Shown here piece by piece: positions 1-10,154 of a stretch of 64,000 nt of DNA. The position numbers and the translations under genes are program-made. This stretch comes from Promerops cafer. Lineage: Eukaryota; Chordata; Aves; Passeriformes; Nectariniidae. Below the pieces are notes generated by a model. It was given only the letters and a program-made list of their open reading frames with translations, ran no database searches and had not been told where the DNA came from. Where the stretch lies: positions 1,122,892-1,186,891 of the forward strand of contig VZSE01015521.1 of NCBI GenBank assembly GCA_013398275.1, in the 5' to 3' direction. Position 1 is the stretch's first letter. Every line of letters begins with the position of its first letter.

Positions 1-3000
1 AGTTAGCTGCCTGGGTACAGGGGTGTTAGCACATAAGCTACCATCAGGCAATTGGAAATTGTTTCTTGGAAGTCAGCTGCCTTTTTATTTCCATCTCTGT
101 GTTTGAGAGGATGAGATTCCCGTGCAGGGTGGGAGGCCAACTGGTGTGTCAGCCGGTGGCAGCGGGCAGGGGCTCGCGTCCTGCTGATGCAGTGCTGACT
201 CCGAGGAACAGGATACGAGTCAGCGCCGCGGGACTTTGTGGCAGAGTTGTTTCCTGGCACTGGATTGGGGAGTTTTGCAAGGATATGAACAGCAAGAGTA
301 AACCTCTGGGAAACTGGAAGTATGGTCTCTCCTTAAGGTGGTTTATTTTATTTTATGGTTGGAGTTTTTTCCCCCAAGTGATGCAGATTTTGCTATTAGG
401 ATGGTTGCCACTTGGTATTTGCACACACTGGTTTGGTCACTGCTTGAGAAGAAGTTGGAAGAGAAGCTGGGTTTTGTGGGGAGGGAGCCTGTATTTTTCT
501 GTTTTGCTGCTACTCAGCTTTCTCCGTCCTTGTTTAACACCAAGATTTGTGCCAAAGCCAGGATTTCATCAGGGTGAGGTGTCTTAGGCTGGCTGTTATC
601 CTTCATTTTTGCCAAATGCTCCCTTTACACAGCCTCTCCTTTTGAATGTTTGGAGCTGGCTAAGGTGCAAAGCAGGGCAAAGGTTTGTAGCCAGAGCCAG
701 TCTCCTGTGATGTCCACGAGGAAGTTCAGCAATGGACGTTTTTATACTCAACTGAAAATGTAGACCTCTCCCCTCCTGTCTTTTTCTGGCTGACTAATTG
801 AGAAGACTGGGAAATGTATCCCAAGTATTTAGTGCAAAAGGGAGGGCCTGGAGCACCGATATGAAAACACTGGCCCTCCCTGTGTTACACCCTTGCACAG
901 ATCACCACAGCTGGTCGATATAAAAGAGCATCGTTTTGAAGAACCCTTTGAGAGGCTAGAAATAAATAGAACAGATGCACACTTTTCTTAGAAAGGACTG
1001 GAAATCTGATCTGTCATTACAGCTGCTTGTAATTGTGAAAACATGCAAAAAATATGTTTCCCAGAACAATACTGGGCTCTAGGATCTTCATGACTGTCTT
1101 CTCCTGCTCAGGGAAGCTGTGCCTTTGATGAGAAACTTTCATTGGTTTAACTAAGGAGGACTTCAGAAAGACTTCATTAAATCGGTGGAGATTACTTATT
1201 TCATTTAAACCACATTTATTCCAGCATAACTTAAGTTACTGAGAAATTGACTTCAGTCAAACCAAGTTGAGCTACTCTTGAGAATAGAAAGGTTTAAAAA
1301 GGGGAACCATTATGCTCATGTAGGCTGAGCCCTTCATTAATACATCACATTTCACCTCATGATTCCCACAGCCAACCATATCAATTGAGGTTGAACTAGA
1401 ATGTGTCTTTTCCAAAGACACCCACTCTTGATGTAGTCTTCAGGTGACTTAAAGGATACAACACTGCTGGGCACTTTTTCTTCTCATGGCTAGTTACGGT
1501 GCTCTGAATAACTCTTTTGTTTACAATCTGCATTTTTCTAGTTTTGCTTCCTAGCTGTTGAATTTAGTTTTGCTTTTGTTTGCTCAAAAATGGTGTCCTC
1601 AATTGCCAGAGACCTCTTGCAGACTGTAATCAAGTACCCCTTCATTTTCTCATGGTTGTACCACAGATACTAATTTTCTCGGATTCTCCTTTGACCCAGT
1701 ATTGAGAGATTTGCATCAGCACAACAAATCTGGGTTTATCATTTGAGGTATGGCTATGTGTAGACAAGTCTAATTAAGGAAGGTATTGACATTTTCCCCA
1801 CTTAATAACTTATTAAAAATAGCACATACATGGCAGGAAAGATTTTTAAAATTGAATGGTGTTACAATAGATGTATGGAACAGTTCTTTTGCACCCTCAG
1901 GCCTTTGCCAGAACAAAACCGCTTTTCTTTGAGATTGGGAAATTATTTCCTTGGCATCACTTCATACTGTCTCCAGTACTTTCTCTGCTGGACCCGTTTT
2001 ACTAATGAGACCACCTTGCTGTCAGCTTCAAGGCAACAGTGCATTTGCAGGGCATTTCTTTTCTATCCCAGCAAATCAGCTGACAGAGACCAGTCTGGCA
2101 AACTCCAGTTTGAAAAATGGCAGTTTAGGAAAAAACTGCAACTGAAGGTCAGACTGGGCTTTTCTTAAGTATCTGGTGGCTCTGGCTCTCAGTCTGGGAC
2201 ACTGAGGACCAGGTTTTTAGCAGGTGCTTGCTAAGCACCTTCTGAAAGTCTTCTCCATTTTGGTATTCCCAGTAGACATCTGTGATTATTAGACAGTTCT
2301 GAAATTCTTTCTTGGGAAATATTGAAGGGAAATATTTAGAAAAAAACAGTGGTAGTGCATCTACATCTTTCCATGCCCTTTTGCACAGCATGAGCATCTG
2401 CCTTCCCATAACTGAGGGCTCCAAAACCAGCTTTTTCCAGTAACTCAGCTCAGCCCTGCTCTGCACGTTCAAGATAACTGCCCAGCCGTGTCTCCATGAG
2501 CTTGGCATGGAGTGGGATGGGCCTGGCTTCTCATGCTGCTGGGCCCTGTGTTTTGGAGACAGTGAGAACATGAATGCCCAGCAGTTGGCATCCCTCTCAG
2601 TGAGAGACAGAGAATTCCGTCTGCTCACCAGTCTTCACTGGGAAGAGAAGGCAGTGAGGGTGGCCTAGGTCTGCTCACTGTCCCTCACTGTTTTCAGGCA
2701 TTTCTCCCTAATGTTTTTTGTGCCTAAACACAGTGCCAAGCAAGATATTTCATTAGATGAGGCTTTTAGAACGTGCTAGTTTGCCCGCAACAACTAAACC
2801 ACACCTCTCAAGGTGTTTCTTTGCTGAAGGTGGTGAGGGGCATGTTGTCTCTACCCATTACTGCCTTCCTGTGTTGGTTTCCACAAAACTTTGTGATTTG
2901 TCTTATTTTCCACTTCAGGGAGCATCCAGAAGTGCCAGACACCGTGAAAGTACATGATATCAACAATAGCACTGGGCTCAAATACTGTTACTTGCCCCAG

Positions 3001-6000
3001 AGCATCCCATCTCCTCCTGTGTCTTGGTCTCCCTGGTGTCAGAGGTGCCATGCTCTGGTGCTAGGAGGTGCCCATGCTGGTGCCTTTAAGCATATCTGCC
3101 TGGAGTCACAGTCCTTCCCAGAGGGATTCAACAGTACTGTGTTATCTCTAGTGTAGCATCACATGGACTGCTAAAACTCAGTCTTGTACTTGATTTATTT
3201 TTCAGTGTGCTTGTGTGCCAGCTTTTAGTAGGAGATAGTGTCACTCTGCTTCCGTGAGTTAGTAACTGCAAGGTTATTTGTAAAATCAGGGCACTTTGAA
3301 AGGGTAAAGAAATACAACTATAAGAAATGCCTGAGGGACATCACACCGACTGACAAAGTTTGTGGGAAACCAAGGCATGAGTCATACAATTTAGCAGCAA
3401 ATTCCAGGGGTCCTACACTGAGCTCATCTTCAGCCTGGAAAACTTGCATCTGAAGTGGGGAGTCTGCAGTGTAAAAGCCATTTATTCCATATTCACTGTA
3501 TTCATGCATGTCCTAGTGACCTCTCCTTTACCTCCAGATGGGTAGTTTGGCCAGCAGATATAAATAACTGTAGTTCAGGCAATGCTGCTGGTTGTTATCC
3601 TCCCTCCTTCCCTCCTCACCATGCCCCTGACCTCCTCCTAGCCATGCATCCCTGCCTGGCAGTTTTGTTCCCCTTGGCTTTTCTGCTGATGGATCAGCTC
3701 TCTCTTCCTACAACAGTTTTCTATTTTATGTCTTTTCTTCTTGTTTTCCTCTCCAGTTAAGTCTTTTCAAGTCTGCTGCATAGCTGATACTTTAATATAT
3801 GAAGCAGCTATGGACTAGAAGCAGAAACTAGTGTGTGGGAAAGAAGACAAGGTGGGAGTCAATCTAGGATCAGCCCAGGCCATCTTCATCATCTTAGTTT
3901 GTTCTTACCTTTTGTACACCTTCATTCTGTTTTGTCCCAATGTTTGTAGAGCTCCCTGCGCTTTGGACCCTGATCCTCCCTCCTTGTGTTGAAGGTGTGG
4001 GCTGATTTGTCACTGCAGTCCAGAGAGCAGTAAGGGGTTAACAGCAGTGAGGGACCACCATAATCCTGTGGGAAGCAGCAGGATGTGACACCTAAAAGCA
4101 AGACCTGCATGGTCGAGGTCCTTTGTGCCTTGGAATGTCATAAAGTGTCTGCAAGAGAATAAAACTGCATCTCCCTTGGAGGAGACTCCCATTCCATTCC
4201 ATCCCATCCCGCCCCCATTCTTCCTCTGTAAAACCACTGAAGTCTACAGCATCACTCTGATTTACACTGCTGCCTCTGATTTACTCTGCTCCAGGGAAAG
4301 AGGAGCTGGATTTCCTGATGGTGAAGAGAGAGGGGATGTGTGAAAAGCAGGATGTACTCCCCATCCTTTGGGATTGTGTATGTTTGGTGTTCTTGTGGTG
4401 CATGTTGTGTTTTCCATGCTAATTTTGCAGTACAGTATCCCATAAAATGAAGATCCATGTGACTCATTTCCTTGCAAATCAAAGAGGAATTATGACCAGA
4501 GGTGGGAAAAAAAAATGCAGTCAAAACTCTTTTTGCCAGGTGATACAACACTCACATTTAATTTGAATATACCAGATTAGTTTATCAAAAATAATACTGG
4601 TGTATAAAAAAGTCTAGAAAGAGTCCTTGATTTTGCCTTTTGAAAACTGAGTATTTTAATTTTAGCTTCAACACGAAATAAAACCCCCGCATCCTGAAAA
4701 TGAACTGAGCAGTTCATGTTTAGTTAAGCGTTTGATTTAAAAACTGTGTATGCATAGGAGCAATTACTTTGTTCTGCTTGGAAAACAAGAATGTTTTCCA
4801 TTTGGGGGTCTCTCCATAAGTATTTTTAAAATGCAAAGGAGGGGATTTAGTCAGCAAATTCTCCTTCCATTTCCCTGCTGAAGAAACCCTGTAACTAAAA
4901 ATCTGATTTTCTCTCAGTGACAGTGAGGAATACAAGCTTCATTGCACCCAGAAGCTAATTCTATGCCTTGTATTTATGTCCACTGAATAATTTTGAATGT
5001 CAGTCACAGACTGAATTAGTTTAGGTCCCTGAAAATCTGCCTTATTGCAGCCTTCTTATTTCCATACTCTCACCTAAAGAGTGTCACCCTCCTCACGATT
5101 TTTCTGGGCTTTGCCTCTTTCAAGAGCTAACAGCTGCATCACTCTCCAAAGAGGGTGTTAAACGCATCTGTGCTGCTCTTCCAGCCCTGGCAAGCTAAAT
5201 ACATGGTATTCTCAGTACTGCCTGGCCTATGATTTTGCTTTGTGGCTATTAATAGCTGTTAGTGGAGGAATCTAATGAGATTTCCACAACAGATGCATTA
5301 TTTTGACTGTTATTTGGTTTATCTGTCTTCCTGACTTCTGTTGACTTGGCAACCTTTTGCAGGAGAGGGGAGAAGTTCAAACATGGCTGTTTGCTCCTTT
5401 TCCTGTAGTGAAGAGGTGATGGTGCAGTGGTCGGAGCCATCAGGAAGAGGCATCCAAACATTGTCCAAGGAAGATGGGCTGGCAGTTCCTTGCAAGCCCT
5501 AATCTAATTTGCAGAAGTTTAAAGGGGCAGTATTTCAGTGGAATACACAGTAATTCTTACTGCAAGGGCTTCACACAGCATGCAAGACTTTGTCTGGTGT
5601 GATGGAGTGAAGGGTTCAGGAGAAGCATTTGACATGGCGGGTTCTTTGGGTTTTTAGGGACTCCTTGCCTACTCCACACTAGCCAGTCCTTCATGAGGAC
5701 GTTTTCTTCTTTGGCTTTTATAGGGCTGATGAAAAACGAACTTAAACCAAGACAATTACTGCTACAGTATTATCATGGTTCTTTCTGAAGTTAAACCACT
5801 GCCAAGTCTAAACACTCAACAATTCATAATGTGACCTCAGGGAAGAATGTGAAGCTTTTTACAAGTGCTTTGTTTTGGTTTTATTTATCTTCCGGTCTCT
5901 GAGCGCTTAATTTGGTGTGAGGATGCATTTTCAAATCCTTCTTTATCCCAGGAGGGAGAGAAAGAGAGTCAAGATCATTATGCAGTACTGTTATGCCAGG

Positions 6001-6104
6001 GTTTGAGGTTTTTAAGAAGTGCACGTAGGATTTGTGTGAAGATTTGCAGCAAAGCTGCATGAGTGGGTAATTCACTGTTACACAGTATTTTCTCTTCTTT
6101 GTAG
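1..6104 (+). other. Probable terminal intron(s) of the gene ending at 6215
   Basis: No exon can be supported here. The stretch is placed in an intron because a strong splice acceptor closes it at 6103-6104 and a coding exon follows. Open frames are scattered, have no codon pattern I recognise, and are of chance length; the longest are a 173-codon + frame at 66-587 and a 159-codon minus frame at 2149-2628. A CpG-rich pocket lies at about 118-240. Weak acceptor-like tracts occur (for example before 2919) without a matching donor. One or more short upstream exons could be hidden here, since vertebrate exons are often below 150 bases. The assignment to an intron is inference from the acceptor. 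Confidence 0.45.
6085..6104 (+). other. Splice acceptor (polypyrimidine tract and AG)
   Basis: The bases before 6105 form a near-continuous pyrimidine run, TATTTTCTCTTCTTTGTAG, ending in the invariant AG at 6103-6104. This is a textbook vertebrate 3' splice site. It lies exactly at the left edge of an open frame that has a coding-like, acidic amino-acid composition and ends in a stop 111 bases on. The tract argues that the exon is part of a spliced gene and not a processed pseudogene, which would lack an intron boundary here. Confidence 0.6.
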
Positions 6105-6215
6105 TTACTTGGGCTTCCAGATGTTGATGATGATGCATTTGAAGAATATAACGCAGATGTGGAAGAAGAGGAACCAGAAGCCGATCACCAACAGATGGGT
6201 GTCAGTCAGCAGTGA
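6105..6215 (+). CDS. Terminal coding exon, acidic C-terminal tail of an unidentified protein
   Basis: Read in phase 0 from the acceptor, the exon gives 36 residues and a TGA stop at 6213-6215. It begins LLGLPDVDDDAFEEYNADV, continues with a run of four glutamates and PEADHQQ, and ends in MGVSQQ. Thirteen of the 36 residues are Asp or Glu, with two clusters (DDD at residues 8-10, EEEE at 20-23). Such acidic, low-complexity tails are common at the C-termini of cytosolic and nuclear proteins and do not by themselves give a function. I do not recognise the protein, and the upstream exons holding its domains are outside the window or unrecognised. No ATG is expected because this is an internal part of the message. 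An overlapping frame starting with ATG at 6109 is longer but reads into low-complexity lysine codons and is a shadow. Phase 0 is assumed from the open frame. Confidence 0.55.
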   Translation, partial: LLGLPDVDDDAFEEYNADVEEEEPEADHQQMGVSQQ

Positions 6216-6931
6216 TTTTCTGAGAAGCTATAAAAAAATTCAGAAGCCTTTGGTACCAGGTGGGGTCGGGTCGTCCCACGTCAGCCTGTTTGAATTAGCA
6301 CATCACAAGGGGATATCTGGCTGCCAAGATAAAAATTTTACAAAAAATGGTTCCAAAAAAAAAAAAATAATCCGTGATGAGCTTTGCTAAGAAGTGACCT
6401 GAATTTTGCTCCTGCTTCAGTGGGTTTTCTATGGAGTTGTCTTGGTAGCATTCTGCCGTTATCAGTCTAGAAGTAGTTTTGTCGCTGACTTGTCTCTTCG
6501 ATTTGTGTTCGAGATAGTGTTTGCTGACATGAATGTAGAGTACTGAGAATGTAGGAGGCGTGTGGGGAGTGCCAGGTCCTCACCTGTGCCCTTTCCAAGG
6601 AAACCAGCGCTGAGAGCGAACACCACCTCCGCTTTTCTTTTTAGGTCAACAGCTATAGGTTTTTGACAAAGTACCAAACGTGGAGAGACCTCTCCTGAAA
6701 AACAGTAGTTTAGTAGTGGTTGGTGCTGCAGAAGTGCACATGAAGGCTTAGCAAAAATAATGGGAAGCTGGAAGTCCGGGGAGTGTCAGACATGTTGATG
6801 TCATTTCACTGACACTTGAGTTTCCAAGTGCTGAATTAATAACTGGGAGTAACTGGCACCAGCAGCACACATTTAACCAGCCCTGGTACTCCAACACCCT
6901 GTGATCCAAAGGCAAGTGCTGCTTTCTTACA

Positions 6932-6937
6932 AATAAA
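6932..6937 (+). terminator. Candidate proximal polyadenylation signal AATAAA
   Basis: Canonical AATAAA hexamer 717 bases after the stop codon at 6215, upstream of the CR1 insertion. Use of this site would keep the LINE out of the mature message. The downstream GU-rich element is not striking, so the call is moderate to weak. Confidence 0.35.
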
Positions 6938-7045
6938 GTAAAACATAGCCATCACCTATCCCACTTCTGCATGACAACTAACTTTAAGCTTTGCTGGTTT
7001 TGATACACTGCCAAATTATTAATCAAACCTCATGGCATTGTGCAT

Positions 7046-8415
7046 TAGAATCATGGAATTATAGAATATGCTGAGTTGGAAGAGACCCATCAAGATCTTC
7101 GAGTCCAACTCCTGGCCCTGCTCAGGGCACCCTAAGAGTCAAATCATGTGCCTGAGAGTGTTGTCCAAACGCTTCTTGAACTCTGTTGGGTTTGTGCTGT
7201 GACCACTTCCCTGGGGAGCCTGTTCCAGTGCCCATCCACCCTTTGGGTGAGGAACCTTTTCCTGATATCCAACCAAATCCTCCCCTGCCTCAGCTTCAGG
7301 CCATTCTCTTGGGTCTTGTCACTGGTCATGAGAGTGAAGAGATCTGTAGCTGTCCCTCCTCTTCTCCTCCTGAGGATGCTGAAGACCACAATGAGGTCTC
7401 CCCTCAGTCTCCTCCAGGCTAAACAAACCAAGTGACCTCAGCCACTCCTCACCAGGCTTCCCTTCCAGACCCTTCACCATCTCTGTTGCCCTCCTCTGGA
7501 CACTAATAGCTAAGTATCTTCTTTATATTGTGGTTCCCAAAACTGCCCCCAGCACTTGAGGTGAGGCCACCCCAGTACAGAGCAGAATGGGACAATCCCC
7601 TCCCTTGCCCAGCTGATGATGCTGTCCCTGATGTCCCCCAGTACACAGGACCCCAGTTGGCCCTCCTGGCTGCCAGGGCACTGCTGACTTAGATTCAACT
7701 TGCCATCAGTCAGGACCCCCAGGTCCCTTTCCATAGTGCTGCTCTCCAGCCTCTCATTCCCTGGTCTTTACACACAACCAGGGTTGTCAGGTGCAGAATC
7801 CAGCACTTGCCCGTGTTAAACTTCATACAGTTGGTGATTGCCCATCTGTCTGATTTGTCAAGGTCTCTCTGCAGGGCCTCTCTGCCCTCGAGAGAGTTGT
7901 CAGCTCCTCCCAATTTACTGTCGTCAGCAAACTTTCTTAGTATTCCTTCAAGTCCTGCGTCCTGGTTGTTAATGAGATGTTGAAGAGCACAGGGCCAAGG
8001 ATGGAGCCCTGTGGAACCCCACTGGTGTCGGATTGCCAGTCTGGTGTCACCCCATTCACTGTAACCCTTTGCACCCAGCCTGTGAACCAGTTGCTCACCC
8101 GTGCCAGCTGTGTGCTGGACATTTTGGTCAGAAGGATACTTTTGATACAGTATCAAAAGCTTTACTGAACTCCAAATATATTACATCATCTTGCTTCCCT
8201 TGATCAGCTAGGTGGATTACCTTGTCATAAAAGGAAATCAGGTTTGACAAGCAGGACTTTCCCTTCATGAAGCCATGCTGGCTGTGACCAGTGACTGCAT
8301 TGTACTCCAGGTGTTTATATACCTTCCAGAATAATATTCTCCATGATTTTACTGGACACTGAAGTGAGACTGACAGACCTGTAGTTTCCAGGATCTTCCT
8401 TGAGTGCAACTTGAA
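7046..8415 (-). mobile_element. CR1 LINE retrotransposon, 5'-truncated and degenerate
   Basis: A CR1 (chicken repeat 1) non-LTR retrotransposon lies on the minus strand, with its 3' end at the left. The 3' terminus at 7046-7075 shows the avian octamer-like repeats (on the minus strand TTCTATAATTCCATGATTCT) preceded by the typical CTTCCAACTCAGCATATTCT block. Moving right (5' in the element) it contains the 3' region and about the last two thirds of the reverse transcriptase domain, then loses similarity near 8415. No target-site duplication is recognisable. CR1 elements move by target-primed reverse transcription and are usually 5'-truncated, as here. The copy has several frameshifts and stops and cannot encode a working enzyme. 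The right boundary is approximate; a more diverged part may reach about 8500. Confidence 0.95.
7510..8409 (-). pseudogene. CR1 ORF2 reverse transcriptase fragment, frameshifted
   Basis: Four minus-strand frames together trace a CR1-type reverse transcriptase. Frame segment 8128-8409 holds QHGFMKGKSC and the palm motif A region FSKAFDTV. Segment 7937-8122 holds VNGVT and the motif B-like SGVPQGSILGPVLFN. Segment 7710-8156 holds the catalytic FADD box (7920-7931) followed by SKLGG and the EALQRDLDK and NCMKFN region. Segment 7510-7734 holds ERDLGVL and a diverged C-terminal thumb region. These segments lie in different frames, so at least three frameshifts separate them. About seven residues expected after FDTVS in related elements are missing, which suggests a small deletion. 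The catalytic aspartates survive but the gene is broken and is a fossil. Confidence 0.9.
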
Positions 8416-9357
8416 TGCAACTTAACACTGAAGCCATAAGGGTATCACGCAGCACTTGGCTCTTAAAATTATGCTGGACCTCCTCCTGGGCCTTTGAGCT
8501 AGTCTGGGCATTTACACTTTATTGGAGAGGAGCTGAAATACTGCTTCAGCTGATATAAAATCTAGTGAAGGTCACCTACTTATCAGGGGACTTGCTCCCC
8601 AAGGGTCCTAGTATGAAAGAGAGGATGACCCCTTGTATGTTTTACCTGTTTTACGTAGTTACAAATAACTTGGGTGAGTGCCAGACTGTGAAGATGCAGG
8701 GTCTCTTTATTTACTTGCCTTTTGTACTGAAAATATAAGAAGCAAAGGTAATTTTGTTGTAATACAGCTGTTTTCCACAATCAAGAAAGATGTTTCTAAA
8801 TTTACTCTTTTTCTTCCAATTTTTTAAAAATTGTGAAATGAAGGTCACACGCTTCAAAAGCCCTTTTATACAGAATTAGCTTTATAAAAACAAGGAGTGA
8901 GTGAAGAGAAAATGCTTGGACAATTCCTATGAACAACTCACATCATTTTGAAAACCCTGTTGTTAATGATGTCTCCTTTTCAATAGATTTTTTAAAGACT
9001 GTTTTTCCGAGGTTGCTAAAGAGAGCAAGCTTTCTTGATGGTGTACATTTATGATGGTGGTTTGAGAGATGCATAGCACATGATTTTTTCTGTCAGAGGC
9101 AAAGATCTTCCATAACTGGGATGATGTGTGTTACCTGAGTCTGCACAGAAGTGTCTGCAACACTGTAAGAAGAGTTTAAGAATATTTAAAAAAAAAAAGT
9201 GGAAGAAAAACAGAGCTTAATGCAACTTTGTACATTCTTTCAGCATGCAGGCATAGACGTGGTAGTTGCAGCACCTTTTCTATGGACTAGTGACGTGAGA
9301 ACTGTGGCAGTTCACTGTATAACACTGTACAGCAGCAATAGGCTTTTTGCTTACTGA

Positions 9358-9363
9358 AATAAA
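9358..9363 (+). terminator. Candidate distal polyadenylation signal AATAAA
   Basis: Canonical AATAAA in the context GAAATAAAGTG, followed within about 15-25 bases by a T/G-containing stretch (AGTGGTTTCC). It closes an AT-rich segment that lacks open frames. If used, the transcript carries the whole antisense CR1 in its 3'UTR. Confidence 0.4.
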
Positions 9364-10126
9364 GTGTAAGACCAGTGGTTTCCATCCCTGCTTTAAGCCC
9401 CTAAATTTTTCTTTCCTCTCCAGCTAGGACAGATGCCTGTAACGTTAAACAGAGACTTCCTTTGGAAGAACCTCTCTCTTCATAGCATCCAGCTCTTGGG
9501 TTGTAGCTCACACAAGTAGATCTTATGGGACTGACTTTCCTCTGCTCTACTGTAATGCAGGCAAGCAATTTACAGTAGTGCAAGGTGGAGGCAAAGTCCT
9601 GCTGCTCAGGTTTGCTGGGCACATGCACCCATGTGTTTGAGGGACAGGTGGCTGGCACCAAGGTGCAGATGCCGGCACCCCAGGCACACCTGCACAGTGG
9701 GCAGGGCTGTGAGCCCGGCCTGACGGGGACACAACCCTGTGCCTTTTACAGACAGGCAGGCTTCCAGCTGGATCGGTCCCACCTCCTGGCTCAGCGAGGG
9801 CTGGCACAGCAGAGGGGAGCGTGCAGGGTGGACATGGGTAGTAGCTGAGGACCTGCTGCTCAGTGCGCCTTGCACAGTGTCAGGGGCCCGTGGCAGAGGT
9901 GTGGACCAGCCTAAGTGCTGTGAGGGATTGACTCCACAAGGCTCAGTGGCAACTGGGCGCTGGTGGCAGCAGGATAGGCAGGAATTCATGAAATGAGGAA
10001 AGACTAAGATCCAGTGCTTGTAATTGCATGCACTCTGCTACCTTTCCCTGCGTATTGATTGAATTGTTAATGAGCGGTTGAGCATTAATACAGTTGCAAG
10101 CAAACAATGCTGTAAATTATGTAGAT

Positions 10127-10154
10127 ATATTATTATTATTATTATTATTATTTT
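10127..10154. repeat. (ATT)n microsatellite
   Basis: Eight to nine copies of the trinucleotide ATT/TTA in a row after GTAGATAT. It is a short, near-perfect array in otherwise unique AT-rich sequence and is likely polymorphic in length. Confidence 0.95.

Larger units (their letters stand above)
6216..9385 (+). other. Putative 3' untranslated region with two alternative ends
   Basis: Sequence after the TGA is AT-rich and non-coding in all frames except for the inserted CR1. The first AATAAA is at 6932-6937, which would give a short 3'UTR of about 0.75 kb. A second AATAAA at 9358-9363 would give a form of about 3.1 kb that includes the antisense CR1 copy. An A-run of 13 bases lies near 6354-6366 and one of 11 bases near 9188. 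A further AATAAA at 10437-10442 is possible but further away. The 3'UTR call depends on the exon at 6105 being real; where the message ends cannot be decided from sequence alone. Confidence 0.4.

Noticed and set aside
66..587. 173-codon + frame near the left edge
   Set aside because: Tryptophan-, leucine- and arginine-rich translation without motif. No splice acceptor or good start context was seen, and the length is compatible with chance in the GC-richer start of the window.
2149..2628. 159-codon minus-strand frame
   Set aside because: No recognisable domain or splice signals. It is most likely a chance frame in intronic sequence.
2919..3000. Possible exon after TTATTTTCCACTTCAG
   Set aside because: The acceptor is reasonable, but no GT donor in phase follows the open stretch and the translation has no recognisable content.
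6109..6390. 93-codon + frame overlapping the terminal exon
   Set aside because: It is out of frame with the acidic coding tail, reads through 3'UTR and a poly-A run into polylysine, and is a shadow of the frame ending at 6215.
7148..7435. Plus-strand frames within the CR1 element (also 7186-7422 and 7977-8168)
   Set aside because: They are the antisense of the CR1 LINE and of its reverse transcriptase region, and so are not genes.
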